DNA of 45,204 nucleotides from Burkholderiaceae bacterium. Lineage in GTDB: Bacteria > Pseudomonadota > Gammaproteobacteria > Burkholderiales > Burkholderiaceae_C. The DNA lies in assembly GCA_031276435.1 (NCBI GenBank), contig JAISNB010000082.1, forward strand, positions 1-45,204, in the 5' to 3' direction. Below are positions 18,461 through 28,933 of the stretch, piece after piece. The notes below the pieces were generated by a model that worked only from the letters and a program-made list of their open reading frames with translations, had not been told where the DNA came from and ran no database searches. The stretch's first letter is position 1. Every line of letters starts with the position of its first letter. The position numbers were made by a program, and so were the translations under genes.

Positions 18461-19419
18461 ATGACCTCTGTTTCCCTTTCCAGTGCGGACCCTTCCGCGA
18501 CGATGGACTCGTTGCAAGCGGCGGCCAATGTGCTGACCCCCCAGGCCTTGGCTGCCGCCACGCAAGCCCCGTTGTCGGCGCCAGCCCGGCACACGGCCTG
18601 GAAGATGCTGCTGCGCAATTCTTCGGCACTGGCCGGCACCGTGCTTTTGGGCTTTGTCACCTTCGTCGCGCTGTTTGCCAATGTGCTGTTTCCTGGCGAT
18701 CCGCTGGACATGGTCGGCACGCCGCTGGTCTGGCCTGGGCAGGAGTCCGAATTCTTCCTGGGCACCGATTCGCTGGGCCGCAACGTGCTCGCGGGGCTGG
18801 CTCACGGCGCGCGCGTCTCGCTGGCGGTCGGAGCGGTTGCGGCTTGCATCGCGCTGACCATCGGTGTACTGGTCGGCGCCGTGGGCGGCTACTTCAGCGG
18901 CTGGATCGATGACGTGCTGGTGCGCTTGACCGAACTGATCCAGACCGTGCCAACCTTTTTGCTGGTCATTGTCATTGTCGCCATCGGCCAGCCCTCGGTC
19001 GAGGTCATCGTGTTGGCCATTGGCGCGGCTTCCTGGCCGGTCATTGCGCGTCTGGTGCGCGCCGAATTTCGCGCCCTGCGCGAGTCCGAATTCGTGCTGG
19101 CCGCGCGCAGCCAGGGCTTTTCCGACGCCTGGATCATCTTCCGCGAAATCCTGCCCAACGCGCTGCCGCCTGTGGTGGTCACCACTTCTGTGCTGGTCGC
19201 CACCGCCATCCTGATGGAGTCGGCCTTGTCTTTTCTTGGCATGGGTGATCCCAACGTCGTCTCCTGGGGCAGCATGATTGGCGAAGGCCGCGAACTGCTG
19301 CGCACCGCCTGGTACCTCACTGCCGTGCCCGGTGTGGCCATCATTGTGACCGTGCTGTCACTCAACCTGGTGGGCGATGGCATCAACGACGCTTTCAACC
19401 CGCGCCTGCGGGGCCGCTC

Positions 19420-19423
<4 letters not shown>
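18461..19423 (+). CDS. ABC transporter permease, DppC/OppC type
   Basis: Second membrane subunit, 320 residues. An unusually long Ala/Ser/Thr-rich N-terminus of about 45 residues precedes the first helix (SALAGTVLLGFVTFVALFAN). The DppC hallmarks follow: FFLGTDSLGRNVLAGLAHGA, the helix block, and the coupling loop SEFVLAARSQGFSDAWIIFR. Then come LPNALPPVVV, SALSFLGMGDP and DAFNPRLRGR at the end. The last codons overlap the start of the ATPase gene by 4 bp (ATGA), so the two are translationally coupled. Confidence 0.93.
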
Positions 19424-21174
<1,751 letters not shown>

Positions 21175-21280
21175 TAACGCCAGGCTACGGCATCCCACAT
21201 CCGCGTTCCATGGCCCGGCAATCAAAGCCATGAACGTGAGCCGATTTCACACATCCATTCACTTTTGAAAGGCACAAACC

Positions 21281-21625
21281 ATGTCCCGACCCACCCTGTT
21301 CCTGCTGGCGTCCGGCTTTGCTGACGAGAAGCAGCCCGGCAAGAAATTCTTCTGCCCCTCATGCGCCTTCCTCGAAGGCGTGCTGGCCGTATACCCGCAA
21401 ATCAAGGAAAAAATCGACATCCAGCGCGTTCCCTTCCCGCGCCCGCGCCAGCAAGTCATCGCCGCGGCGGGTGAGGAAAACCAGAGCCTGCCGCTGCTGG
21501 TGCTCGCTGGCAAGAGCAATTCGCCCCATGTCACTGGCGAGCACAATGGCCGCAGTCTGGTGGACGGCAAGAAAGCGATTGCCGCCTACTTCGCCGAAAC
21601 CTATGGCATCGACTGGGCGCATTGA
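21281..21625 (+). CDS. DUF3088 family protein (thioredoxin-like)
   Basis: A 114-residue cytosolic protein matching DUF3088: TLFLLASGFADEKQPGKKFF at the start, then CPSC (Cys25, Cys28), FLEGVLAVYP, IDIQRVPFPRPRQQVI, GEENQSLPLLVLA and a C-terminal LVDGKKAIAAYFAETYGI. The CxxC pair and predicted fold suggest a redox or metal-binding role, but no biochemical function is established that I know of. It lies 106 bp after the transporter ATPase and before a ruined flavin monooxygenase gene, so it may have worked with that enzyme. The start is the first ATG. Confidence 0.75.
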   Translation: MSRPTLFLLASGFADEKQPGKKFFCPSCAFLEGVLAVYPQIKEKIDIQRVPFPRPRQQVIAAAGEENQSLPLLVLAGKSNSPHVTGEHNGRSLVDGKKAIAAYFAETYGIDWAH

Positions 21626-21793
21626 GCACCTGCCCCCCCGATCCCACCCGCGCTGGCTGCGGGCGCGGCGATGATTTCGGGGCTTCTCGGGTTGATTCCA
21701 ATAGGAGTCATCTCCCATAACGGACGCAATCGGCCGGAATGTGATGACGCCAATGGCTGGTGGCCTGCCCCCATTCACAACACACAGCCTCTT

Positions 21794-22110
21794 ATGACCA
21801 CCACCGCCCGCCAACCCAAGCTCGGCGCCTTCATGCGCCCGGTCAGCATCCATACCGGCGCCTGGCGCGACGCCAACAGCTTCACGCGCGCTTGAAATAC
21901 CTGGCCGAGCGGCTGGAGCAACGCGGCTGCGATGGCTTCAACATCATGTTCCCGTGGCTGCCGGGCGGGCTGGACGCCTTTGTCGACCGACCGGCTGGTG
22001 CCCGAGTTGCAAAGTCGTGGTCTGCCGCGGCGTAAATACGAAGGCGCAACCTTGCGCGAGAACCTGAGCCTGTCCCAGCCAGGCAATCGTTTCTTCGCGC
22101 CGCAGGCAGG
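21794..22110 (+). pseudogene. Luciferase-like flavin monooxygenase (NtaA/SnaA/DszA type) with large internal deletion
   Basis: The start MTTTARQPKLGAFMRPVSIH then TGAWR is a normal N-terminus for this family. Three codons later the frame hits a stop. The C-terminal end of the same family then appears in another register: LKYLAERLEQRGCDGFNIMF, PWLPGGLDAFVDR. After a one-base shift comes LVPELQSRGLPRRKYEGATL and RENLSLSQPGNRFF. About 350 central residues are gone. The intact paralog at 36240-37592 shows the same end (PWLPGG, VVPILRKRGLFREDYSG). No stop follows before the frame runs antisense into the nitroreductase gene. Confidence 0.7.
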
Positions 22111-22130
22111 CCCACCGCCCGCTTTGCCAG

Positions 22131-22149
22131 CGCCGCCCCCGGGGCGGCG
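22131..22149. other. Near-perfect GC palindrome at a convergent gene end
   Basis: CGCCGCCCC and GGGGCGGCG flank one C. It lies between the ruined monooxygenase and the end of the nitroreductase gene. There is no T-run, so terminator function is uncertain. Confidence 0.3.
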
Positions 22150-22198
22150 GGCGGGGCGCAAACGCGCTTGCAAAGCAGTGCCGCTGCGCACCCTCAGC

Positions 22199-23038
22199 TC
22201 AGCGCAAGGGAAAGCCCAGTTCCTGCAAAACCTCACGCAAGGCGTAACGCTCATCGCCACTTTGGCTGACATTGCCCAGGCGCGTGGCCAGATGCCGCGT
22301 CCAGAGCGGATGCTCAATGCCTTGCTTTTTCCAGAACGCATCCAGCGTCTGGTCGTAACTTTGCCCAGCCTGCTTCTGGGCGCTGGCGTCGTAATGTTCG
22401 TGATGCACCGCCGCCGCTTGCGGCAAGCGGGGCCGGATATGGGTCACCAGGCCATCGGCGGGATAACCAATGGCCGTGCCAAACAGCGGAAAGACATACG
22501 GCGGCAGTCGCAAATCCTTGGCGATGGCACGAATGTGGCTGCGAATCGCTCCCACGTAGACGGCGCCCAGACCGAGCGACTCAGCGGCCAGCACGGCGTT
22601 TTGCGCGGCAATGGCCGTATCCACCGCCGTCAGCACGACGGATTCGAGGTAGTCCGTCCCGTCAATGCGCACACCTTCAGGCACTTGGGCGAGCAGCCGA
22701 TTGCGCGAGAGGTCTGCCAGCCAGATCAAAAACAGTGGCGCCTGGCGCACAAAGTCCTGGTCCTTGGCCCAAATCGCGTGCTGTTTTTTGTGCGCGACAT
22801 CCTGTAGCGCCACGACACTCCAGACTTGCAGGTTGGACGAACTGGAACCAGCCTGCGCGGCGGCCACCAGTGTCTGCACGGTATTCGCGGGCAACGGCGT
22901 GGGCGCAAAAGAGCGCACCGATCGGTGCTTGAGAATATGGCGCACGACGGCGTTGTCCAGCACGTCGTACTGCTGATCAGGGCCATAGCGCTCACGCACC
23001 AGTTCGGCAAGGGTTTCAATCTTTTTACTCTGGCTCAT
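22199..23038 (-). CDS. Nitroreductase-family flavoprotein, NfsA/Frp-like NADPH oxidoreductase
   Basis: FMN enzyme of 279 residues from the ATG at 23038, which has AGAAGG about 8 nt upstream. The frame has 12 extra codons that lack a site. Family features are HRSVRSFAPTPLPANTV near the start, the QAGSSSSNLQVWSVVALQD block, DTAIAAQNAVLAAESLGLGA, VYVGAIR and the PLFGTAIGYPAD motif. NfsA/Frp enzymes reduce nitro-aromatics, quinones and free flavins with NADPH. In an operon with several flavin-dependent monooxygenases that need reduced FMN, its natural job may be the flavin reductase, the role of DszD, SsuE or MsuE elsewhere; this is inference. It is the last gene of the eight-gene minus-strand array. 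Confidence 0.85.
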   Translation of the reverse strand: MSQSKKIETLAELVRERYGPDQQYDVLDNAVVRHILKHRSVRSFAPTPLPANTVQTLVAAAQAGSSSSNLQVWSVVALQDVAHKKQHAIWAKDQDFVRQAPLFLIWLADLSRNRLLAQVPEGVRIDGTDYLESVVLTAVDTAIAAQNAVLAAESLGLGAVYVGAIRSHIRAIAKDLRLPPYVFPLFGTAIGYPADGLVTHIRPRLPQAAAVHHEHYDASAQKQAGQSYDQTLDAFWKKQGIEHPLWTRHLATRLGNVSQSGDERYALREVLQELGFPLR

Positions 23039-23105
23039 GCTGGACCTTCTTTCATGGTTTTTCCGGGAAAACAATCCACCTTGGGAGATGTCGTCATCGA
23101 TGTTG

Positions 23106-24362
23106 TCAGAACACCCGTCCGCGCTCGAACTGGGTCGTCACGCCATTGAGATGCCAGTCACCCACCACGCGCGCCTTGTGGTTCAGCGGGTTGTGGCTGA
23201 AGATGGTGCGGAGATTGCGCCAATGGCGATCGAGCAGCAAGGTGGACGAAGTTGCGGAAGCGCCCCCGGCCTCAAAGATTTGCTGCCCCGCGTACTGCGC
23301 CAGCTTGCTGACGACAAGCTGCGTCTTGGCCGTCGCCAGGCCGCCTTGCAGCACAATGGCTTCGACATCCGCCGCCTTGACCCGGATGGCCTGCGCGCCG
23401 CGCTCCAGTTGCCGCGCGGCGTCGAGAACCAGCACATCGATGGCGTGGCTGTGGGCCGCCACATCGCCAATGACGTGCTGCACAAACGGATCCTCCCGGG
23501 CCGTCTCCGCGCTGCTGTGCAGCGCCGCGCGGCCCTTGTTGTGCACGTAATCCTGAATCTCCCGCAACAGGGCGCGCACAATGCCGCCCGCGGTGGCCAC
23601 CAAAATCAACTGCCGCCACGCGGAAACGTGCCGACTGGGCAGGCCCAGATCGAGTGAGGATCCAGGGCGCACCTCCTCATCGTGCACCAGCACATTGTTC
23701 AACTCCAGGCTGCCGCTGGCGGTCAGGCGCTGACCGAATCCGTCCCAATCCTCCACCACGTCGAGGCCCTCGCGGTCGGTTGGGATGATGACCGTGACGG
23801 GCTGCTCCTGCGCGTCGATGGCGCTGATGCTGGCGTAGTCCGCAAACGCGGTGCCGGTCGAATAGTACTTGCGGCCATTGAGCCGCCAGTGATCACCCTC
23901 GCGGATGAGCCGTGTGGTGATGATGCCAGGCTTGGCCGTATCGCGTTCGGTGGACGCGCCACCAAAAAGCTTGCCCGCCAGAATGCGGTCGATCTGCTGG
24001 CGCAGGAATTCGTCGGGCGGCAGCACGCGCCAGAGTTCGGCCACGTTCAGATGCAGGCGCAAGGCGTGCGGCACGTTGGAGTCGCCCTCGGCCAGCGTGA
24101 GGATGGCCAGCGCCGCATCTTCCAGGGTGCCACCAGGGCCACCCCATTCGCGGGGCACCAGCAGGGCGCCCAAGCCAGACTGGCGCACGGCGTCAAGCGC
24201 GTCGTAGGGCAAAAGCCGCTCACGCTCACGCTGCAAGGCCTGCGCGCGCAAGGCCTGTGCCTGCGCGGGCAGGCTGGCAAGAATATCCTCGCGCCGCCAT
24301 TTCGAAACGGGAAAGTTAGTGACAGTGTTGCCTGCTTGCGCGGCGGTCAGACTGGTGCTCAT
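23106..24362 (-). CDS. Acyl-CoA-dehydrogenase-fold flavoprotein, DszC/SfnB-like (second copy)
   Basis: 418 residues from the ATG at 24362; the upstream extension lacks a ribosome binding site, while AGAAAGAG precedes this ATG. It has REWGGPGGTLEDAALAILTL in the helical domain, HWRLNGRKYYSTGTAFADYA and VIIPTDREGLDVVEDWDGFG in the beta domain. FEAGGASATSS follows, and DRHWRNLRTIFSHNPLNHKA then VGDWHLNG at the C-terminus. It is clearly paralogous to the product of 13033-14316, and its end resembles DszC/SfnB. The predicted role is FMNH2-dependent oxidation of an organosulfur compound, or the related SfnB-type step. It sits 67 bp upstream of the nitroreductase gene and 215 bp downstream of a dipeptide-type receptor gene. 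Confidence 0.82.
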   Translation of the reverse strand: MSTSLTAAQAGNTVTNFPVSKWRREDILASLPAQAQALRAQALQRERERLLPYDALDAVRQSGLGALLVPREWGGPGGTLEDAALAILTLAEGDSNVPHALRLHLNVAELWRVLPPDEFLRQQIDRILAGKLFGGASTERDTAKPGIITTRLIREGDHWRLNGRKYYSTGTAFADYASISAIDAQEQPVTVIIPTDREGLDVVEDWDGFGQRLTASGSLELNNVLVHDEEVRPGSSLDLGLPSRHVSAWRQLILVATAGGIVRALLREIQDYVHNKGRAALHSSAETAREDPFVQHVIGDVAAHSHAIDVLVLDAARQLERGAQAIRVKAADVEAIVLQGGLATAKTQLVVSKLAQYAGQQIFEAGGASATSSTLLLDRHWRNLRTIFSHNPLNHKARVVGDWHLNGVTTQFERGRVF

Positions 24363-24577
24363 GTATCGATCTCTTTCTTGTTGCTGCGCCCCGGGCCAGG
24401 CCCGTGATGCGACAGACAATGAGGGTGTCACGAACCTGTTTGCTCGCGACGAAATGAATGAAAGCAAATGTTAGGCAGTGCCTTGCAGCAGGTCAAATAC
24501 AGAGTGCTCATTAGCAAAGATGGAGAACGCACAGCACTTGCCGCCGGGCATGGGGCGGCGCGCCTTCATTCAGGCCT

Positions 24578-26173
24578 TCAGGGTTTGATTTCGATGTCGG
24601 CAAAGTTGCCGTCGGTGCCATCGGCAGTGACCGTGTGACCTGCCACCTTTTTGTTGTAGATGGTGAAGTTGTACGGCACGAACAAGGTGATGTCGGGCAG
24701 ATCGCGCACGATGATGCGCTGCACCTCGTCGAAAAGCGCCTTGCGTTTTTTCTCGTCAGGCTCGATGGCAGCGGCTTCGAACAGATGATCCACTTGCGGG
24801 TTGCTGTAGCCAGAGCCGTTGGAAAACGGCAAGCCCTTCTTGATGTTTTTTGACCAGTACAGGCGCTGTACGCCCACCGTGGGGTCGAAAAGGTTGCTCA
24901 TGGGATTCACAGTGAAGTCGAAATCACGGTCGGTGTAGACACGCTTGAGGTAGGCTGGCGCGTCCTGTGAGCGCACGGTCACGGCGATGCCGACGCGCGC
25001 CAGCGCGGGGCGGATGAACTCGGCTGTGCGGCGGTACAGATTGCTGTTGGGCCAGTAATCTGCAGTGAGGGAAAAACGCTGGCCGTTCGCGCCCCGCGCA
25101 AAGCCCGCTTCGTCCAGCAATTGCCCGGCCTTTTTCAGATCAAAGGCGTAATCGGGCAACTCCTTGAGGTAGAAACGCTCCAGATCCGGACTGATTGGGC
25201 CGTTGGCCGTCTTGCCGTAGCCGAATTGCACGACATTGATGATGGCCTGCTTGTCCAGCGCATGGGCGATGGCCTGACGCACTTTCTGGTGCTTGAGGTA
25301 CGGGTTGCTCAGATTGAATTCCAGCCGTGTGACGTTGTTGGTGTACTGCCAGCCCTGTTCTTCCAGCGCCAGATCGGGCTTTGCGGTCAGGCGTTTGAGT
25401 TCGGTCAGGGCGACGGTGCTGCCAGAGGCAATGTCCACTTCACCTGTCTCAAGGGCGGCGGCACGCGCCGCCGCATCCGGGAAAAAGCGAATCACCAGAC
25501 GCTCAACCGCGGGTTTTGGCTTGCCCCAATAGTCGGGATTGCGGTCATAAATGATGTGGCTGCCGCGCACCCATTCCTTGAAAATCCACGGCCCCGTACC
25601 GGTGGGCGCCGTCAATTGCGGGTTGGCATGCACATCCTTGCCCTCGAAAAGATGCCTGGCGACAATCGGCGACTCGGAGGCGGCCAGCGCGTACAGAAGA
25701 TAAGGCGCGGGCTTGGAGAGATGGATGACAGCGGTGTGCGCATCCGGTGTGTCGATTCTCTCCACGTTGGCAAAGGTGCTGCGTCCGCGCGGATGCACCT
25801 CCTTGAGGGTGCGGATGGAGTAGCGCACGTCGGCCGAGGAAAAAGGCTGGCCGTCGTGCCACTTCACACCCTGGCGCAACTTGAACGTGTAGCGCAGGCC
25901 GTCCGGGCTGATGGCCCATTCGGTGGCCAATTGCGGCTGCGGCTCCAGCTTGGGAGAAAACGCCAGCAATCCCTCATTGGTTTTGGGGCTGAGCGTGAGC
26001 GATCCCCCGGCCGTGGTGGTGAGCACCAGCGCCGTGGGCGGCTGCGGCTCCAGCAGCAGCCGGACCGTGCGCGCCTGCATCTGTGCCGACACTGCCACGC
26101 AAAACGGCAGCAGGGCCGCGCCCAATGCCAGAGCGCGCCACACGCTTCGAAGGCTCAAGAAAAATGGCGACAT
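24578..26173 (-). CDS. Dipeptide/oligopeptide-type substrate-binding protein (SBP 2)
   Basis: 531 residues from the ATG at 26173, preceded by AAGGAT. A signal peptide (SVWRALALGAALLPFCVAVS, cleavage after SAQ) leads into the SBP_bac_5 body: TNEGLLAFSPKLEP, FKLRQGVKWHDGQPFSSADV, TGTGPWIFKEWVRGSH, RNPDYWGKPKP. FDPTVGVQRLYWSKNIKKGL is present. Unlike the other four receptors it lacks the RGGTL-type start of the mature protein (it has ARTVRLLLEPQPP), so it is the most diverged at the N-terminus. No permease genes accompany it. It stands between the DszB-like desulfinase gene and the second DszC/SfnB-like gene. Confidence 0.85.
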   Translation of the reverse strand: MSPFFLSLRSVWRALALGAALLPFCVAVSAQMQARTVRLLLEPQPPTALVLTTTAGGSLTLSPKTNEGLLAFSPKLEPQPQLATEWAISPDGLRYTFKLRQGVKWHDGQPFSSADVRYSIRTLKEVHPRGRSTFANVERIDTPDAHTAVIHLSKPAPYLLYALAASESPIVARHLFEGKDVHANPQLTAPTGTGPWIFKEWVRGSHIIYDRNPDYWGKPKPAVERLVIRFFPDAAARAAALETGEVDIASGSTVALTELKRLTAKPDLALEEQGWQYTNNVTRLEFNLSNPYLKHQKVRQAIAHALDKQAIINVVQFGYGKTANGPISPDLERFYLKELPDYAFDLKKAGQLLDEAGFARGANGQRFSLTADYWPNSNLYRRTAEFIRPALARVGIAVTVRSQDAPAYLKRVYTDRDFDFTVNPMSNLFDPTVGVQRLYWSKNIKKGLPFSNGSGYSNPQVDHLFEAAAIEPDEKKRKALFDEVQRIIVRDLPDITLFVPYNFTIYNKKVAGHTVTADGTDGNFADIEIKP

Positions 26174-26229
26174 CAAAAATCCTTGTCTGGTTGGTGCGGA
26201 TACGCGCTTTTGCGCGCGCGCCCTGATGG

Positions 26230-27309
26230 CTACGCGGCGGCCCGCAGCGCCTGCACGGCACCGGGGTCGGCCCAGGCCTGCACGTCGAAGTCCGCTGGCA
26301 GAAAGCCCCATTGCAGCAGGAAGTTCTTGAAGTGCTCAATGGCGTCGATCAGTTCGGGCTGCAAGCCGATTCCCAGATGCAGATGCACGTTTGCGCCATT
26401 GGAGGCCAGCACGGCCTCCTCGCTGGTGTTGATTTCTCTGGCCACGATGCGCAAGGTTTCGTCGGGGTGCGCGGCGGCCCATTGTGCGGCCCGGTCAATT
26501 ACGGCCAGCAGGCGTCGCACCAGATCGGGCCGCCGCGTGGCCAGGGCGTCGTCCACCGTCAGAACGCGCGGTGTGCCGTTGTTGATGCGGATTTTGGGAT
26601 CGGCATGGTTGCCGAATTCCACGACCGTCTGCGCGCCGATCAGGTTGGCCACGATGACGCCTTCGGCTCCCTTGACAAAGATGGCGTCTACCTCGCCGCG
26701 CAGCAATGCCCGCACTTCCGGAAAGTAGGGGTGGCGACGCTTGAGGCCGAACAGGCTGGGCGTGCCGTGTTGCAGGATGACAGACTCCGCGATGGGCAAA
26801 TCCACCAGTGTGACGTCCTGATGCGTCAGGCCAGCCAGCGACAGGCCCGAGATCAGCCCCTTGAGCGCGGTGGCGCGGTGAAAGTCGATCAGGTCATTGA
26901 CGCGCCGCGGTACTGCCAGGCGTTTGCCCGCCAGTTGCTCGGCGCTGTCGATGCGGTTTTCAGGCAAGGCGACGATGGCCTGGAACTCGTCGGTCCAGGT
27001 GATGCCCACCAACCGTGTCGCCCGGCCTTTGGCGCGCGCCCAGATTGGCGGAATATTACCGCCCTGCCGGAACGACCAGGCCAGGTGGTGGTCGAAATGG
27101 CTTTCGCGTACGCTGCGATTCCTGGAATCGAAAATGGATTCGACCGGGATGCCGATTTCCGCAAACGTTGCGGCCAGCCAGCCATGCTGGGCCGCGATTC
27201 CAAGTGGCGATGGCACGGGGCAGCGGGTGTACCAGAGGGTCTCGGGATGGTTCTGGGCAGCAGATGAAGTGATGGCGTCGTCGCGCGCCGCCGTGGTTTC
27301 GATGCTCAT
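26230..27309 (-). CDS. DszB-type sulfinate desulfinase (SBP-like fold)
   Basis: The 359-residue protein matches 2'-hydroxybiphenyl-2-sulfinate desulfinase (DszB, about 365 residues), which hydrolyses an aryl sulfinate to phenol plus sulfite in the last 4S step. The catalytic residues of DszB (Cys27, His60, Arg70) have counterparts in the same context: Cys30 in TLWYTRCPVPSPL, His71 in ESHFDHHL and Arg81 in WSFRQGGNIPP. The 10-residue His-Arg spacing is also kept. Other shared blocks are TRLVGITWTDEFQAIVAL, EQLAGKRLAVP and VRALLRGEVDAIFVKGAEG. There is no signal peptide, as expected for a cytosolic enzyme. AGGAG lies near the ATG at 27309. An alternative is a sulfonate-type binding protein, but the absent signal and the triad argue against it. 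The substrate is unknown. Confidence 0.78.
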   Translation of the reverse strand: MSIETTAARDDAITSSAAQNHPETLWYTRCPVPSPLGIAAQHGWLAATFAEIGIPVESIFDSRNRSVRESHFDHHLAWSFRQGGNIPPIWARAKGRATRLVGITWTDEFQAIVALPENRIDSAEQLAGKRLAVPRRVNDLIDFHRATALKGLISGLSLAGLTHQDVTLVDLPIAESVILQHGTPSLFGLKRRHPYFPEVRALLRGEVDAIFVKGAEGVIVANLIGAQTVVEFGNHADPKIRINNGTPRVLTVDDALATRRPDLVRRLLAVIDRAAQWAAAHPDETLRIVAREINTSEEAVLASNGANVHLHLGIGLQPELIDAIEHFKNFLLQWGFLPADFDVQAWADPGAVQALRAAA

Positions 27310-27340
27310 GAATGGAACTCCTGCTTTTTTGGAATGGGGA

Positions 27341-28930
27341 TTACTCGGCCAGCCAGACACCGGCCAGATTGCCTGCAAAGCCATCGGCGCCTGTGGTGTG
27401 GTCGCGCACGCGCTTGTCGGCCACGGTATGGCTTTCAAAGGCCAGCAAGGTGATGTCCGGCAGATCGCGCACGATGTGTTGCTGAAATTCATGGAACTGC
27501 GCCAGGCGCTTTTTCGGATCGATCTCGACGGCGGCCTGTTCCAGCAGGCGGTCTACCGGGGCGCTGAAGTAGCCCGCGCCATTGGAAAACGGCAGGCCCT
27601 TTTTGAAGTTCTTCGACCAGTACAGGCGCTGCACGCCCACCGTGGGATCGAAGGTGTTGCTCATCGCGCTGACATGGATATCAAAGTCGCGCTCGGTATA
27701 AATGCGCTGGATGTAGCTGGCAAAGTCGTGCGTGAAAATGTCGCTCCGGATGCCGATGCGCCCCAGCGCCGCCTTGAGAAATTGCGCGGTACGCGCGGCG
27801 CCATCGTTGGCGACGGGCACAATCTTCAGCCGCAGCGGCTGACCATTGGGCTTTTTGCCGCCAGGATAGCCCGCCTCGGCCAGCAGCTTGCGCGCGGCGT
27901 TCAGGTCATAGGGCAGCACCTGGAGATCATCGGCATACTCCGGCAGCCCGGAAGCGATGGGGCCTGCAATGAGCTGGCCATAGCCATACCAGACCGTCTT
28001 GAGCAGCGCCTGGCGATCCAGCGCGTGGGCAATGGCGCGGCGCACGCGCAAATCCTTGAGCACAGGGTTTTCCAGATTGAATTCCAGCCGAGAAACGTTG
28101 TTGATGTATTCGTAGCCGCGCGTCTCCAACACCAGGCGCGAGTTCTTTTTGAGACGTTCGATTTCCGAAAGAGGCACTGGCGAGCCAGCGCTCAGTTGCA
28201 CCTCGCCGCTTTCAATGGCTGCCGTGCGCGCCGCGGCATCCACGATGAAACGCACGACCAGACGATCAATGTAGGGCTTGGGCCGGTCCCAGTAATCCGG
28301 GTTGCGCTCATAAATCACATGGCTGCCCTTGACCCATTCCTTGAAGCGGTAAGGGCCGGTGCCGATGGGCTGGTTGTTGTACGGGTTGGCCTGCGCCTCG
28401 CCTTGAGCGTAAAGATGCTTGGGCACGATGGGCGATTCCGCGGCGGCAAAGGCGCGCAGCAGATACGGCGCGGGGCGCGAGAGGCGCAGCACCAGCGTGT
28501 GCGCATCCGGCGTTTCGATGGCCGTCACGCCCGCAAAGGTGGCCCGCCCGCGCGGGTGATTGGCCTTGAGCAATTCAATGGAGTGTGCCGCGTCGGCCGA
28601 TGTGAAGGGTTTGCCGTCGTGCCACTTCACGCCTTGCCGCAAGCTGAAGGTGTAAGTTAGCCCGTCCTGGCTGACTTTCCACTCGGTCGCCAATTGTGGC
28701 CTGGGTGTGAGGTCGAAGTCATAGGTCAGCAGTCCTTCAACGACCTTGCCCGACATGAGCACCGACGAGCCTGCCGTATGCGCGATGGTGGTCAGCGTTG
28801 GCGGCTCGGGAAAGACCAGCGCGGTCAGGGTTCCGCCATGGCGCGGCGTTTCGGCGGCCTGCGCGTGCAAGCCGCCATCCCCCAGCGCGCCCAACGCCAG
28901 CGCCGCGCTCAAAATTCGCAAAATCTTCAT
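27341..28930 (-). CDS. Dipeptide/oligopeptide-type substrate-binding protein (SBP 3)
   Basis: 529 residues with a signal peptide (MKILRILSAALALGALG, cleavage after HAQA), the mature start RHGGTLTALVFPEPP, VVEGLLTYDFDLTP, SLRQGVKWHDGKPFTSADAA, GTGPYRFKEWVKGSH and RNPDYWDRPKP. The window-wide signature FDPTVGVQRLYWSKNFKKGL is present. Its ATG is only 3 bp after the stop of the acyl-CoA-dehydrogenase-fold gene, and the desulfinase gene follows at 31 bp, so it is tightly embedded between two enzymes. The ligand is presumably the substrate, or a precursor, of one of them. Confidence 0.86.
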   Translation of the reverse strand: MKILRILSAALALGALGDGGLHAQAAETPRHGGTLTALVFPEPPTLTTIAHTAGSSVLMSGKVVEGLLTYDFDLTPRPQLATEWKVSQDGLTYTFSLRQGVKWHDGKPFTSADAAHSIELLKANHPRGRATFAGVTAIETPDAHTLVLRLSRPAPYLLRAFAAAESPIVPKHLYAQGEAQANPYNNQPIGTGPYRFKEWVKGSHVIYERNPDYWDRPKPYIDRLVVRFIVDAAARTAAIESGEVQLSAGSPVPLSEIERLKKNSRLVLETRGYEYINNVSRLEFNLENPVLKDLRVRRAIAHALDRQALLKTVWYGYGQLIAGPIASGLPEYADDLQVLPYDLNAARKLLAEAGYPGGKKPNGQPLRLKIVPVANDGAARTAQFLKAALGRIGIRSDIFTHDFASYIQRIYTERDFDIHVSAMSNTFDPTVGVQRLYWSKNFKKGLPFSNGAGYFSAPVDRLLEQAAVEIDPKKRLAQFHEFQQHIVRDLPDITLLAFESHTVADKRVRDHTTGADGFAGNLAGVWLAE

Positions 28931-28933
28931 GTT

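Noticed and set aside
15772..18805. Minus-strand frames of 551 and 484 codons opposite SBP 1 and the permeases
   Set aside because: Shadow frames rich in His/Gln/Gly/Arg; the plus-strand genes have full family motifs.
24363..24577. Possible terminator after SBP 2 (GCCGCC/GGCGGC stem near 24541-24560)
   Set aside because: No U-run follows on the minus strand and the loop is as long as the stem; the gap could equally carry a promoter for the next gene, but no convincing boxes were found.
25121..26728. Plus-strand frames over the minus-strand array (also 22.0-22.8, 26.9-30.3 and 29.8-31.4 kb)
   Set aside because: All are antisense to receptor and enzyme genes with clear motifs and signal peptides; long open antisense frames are usual at this GC content.
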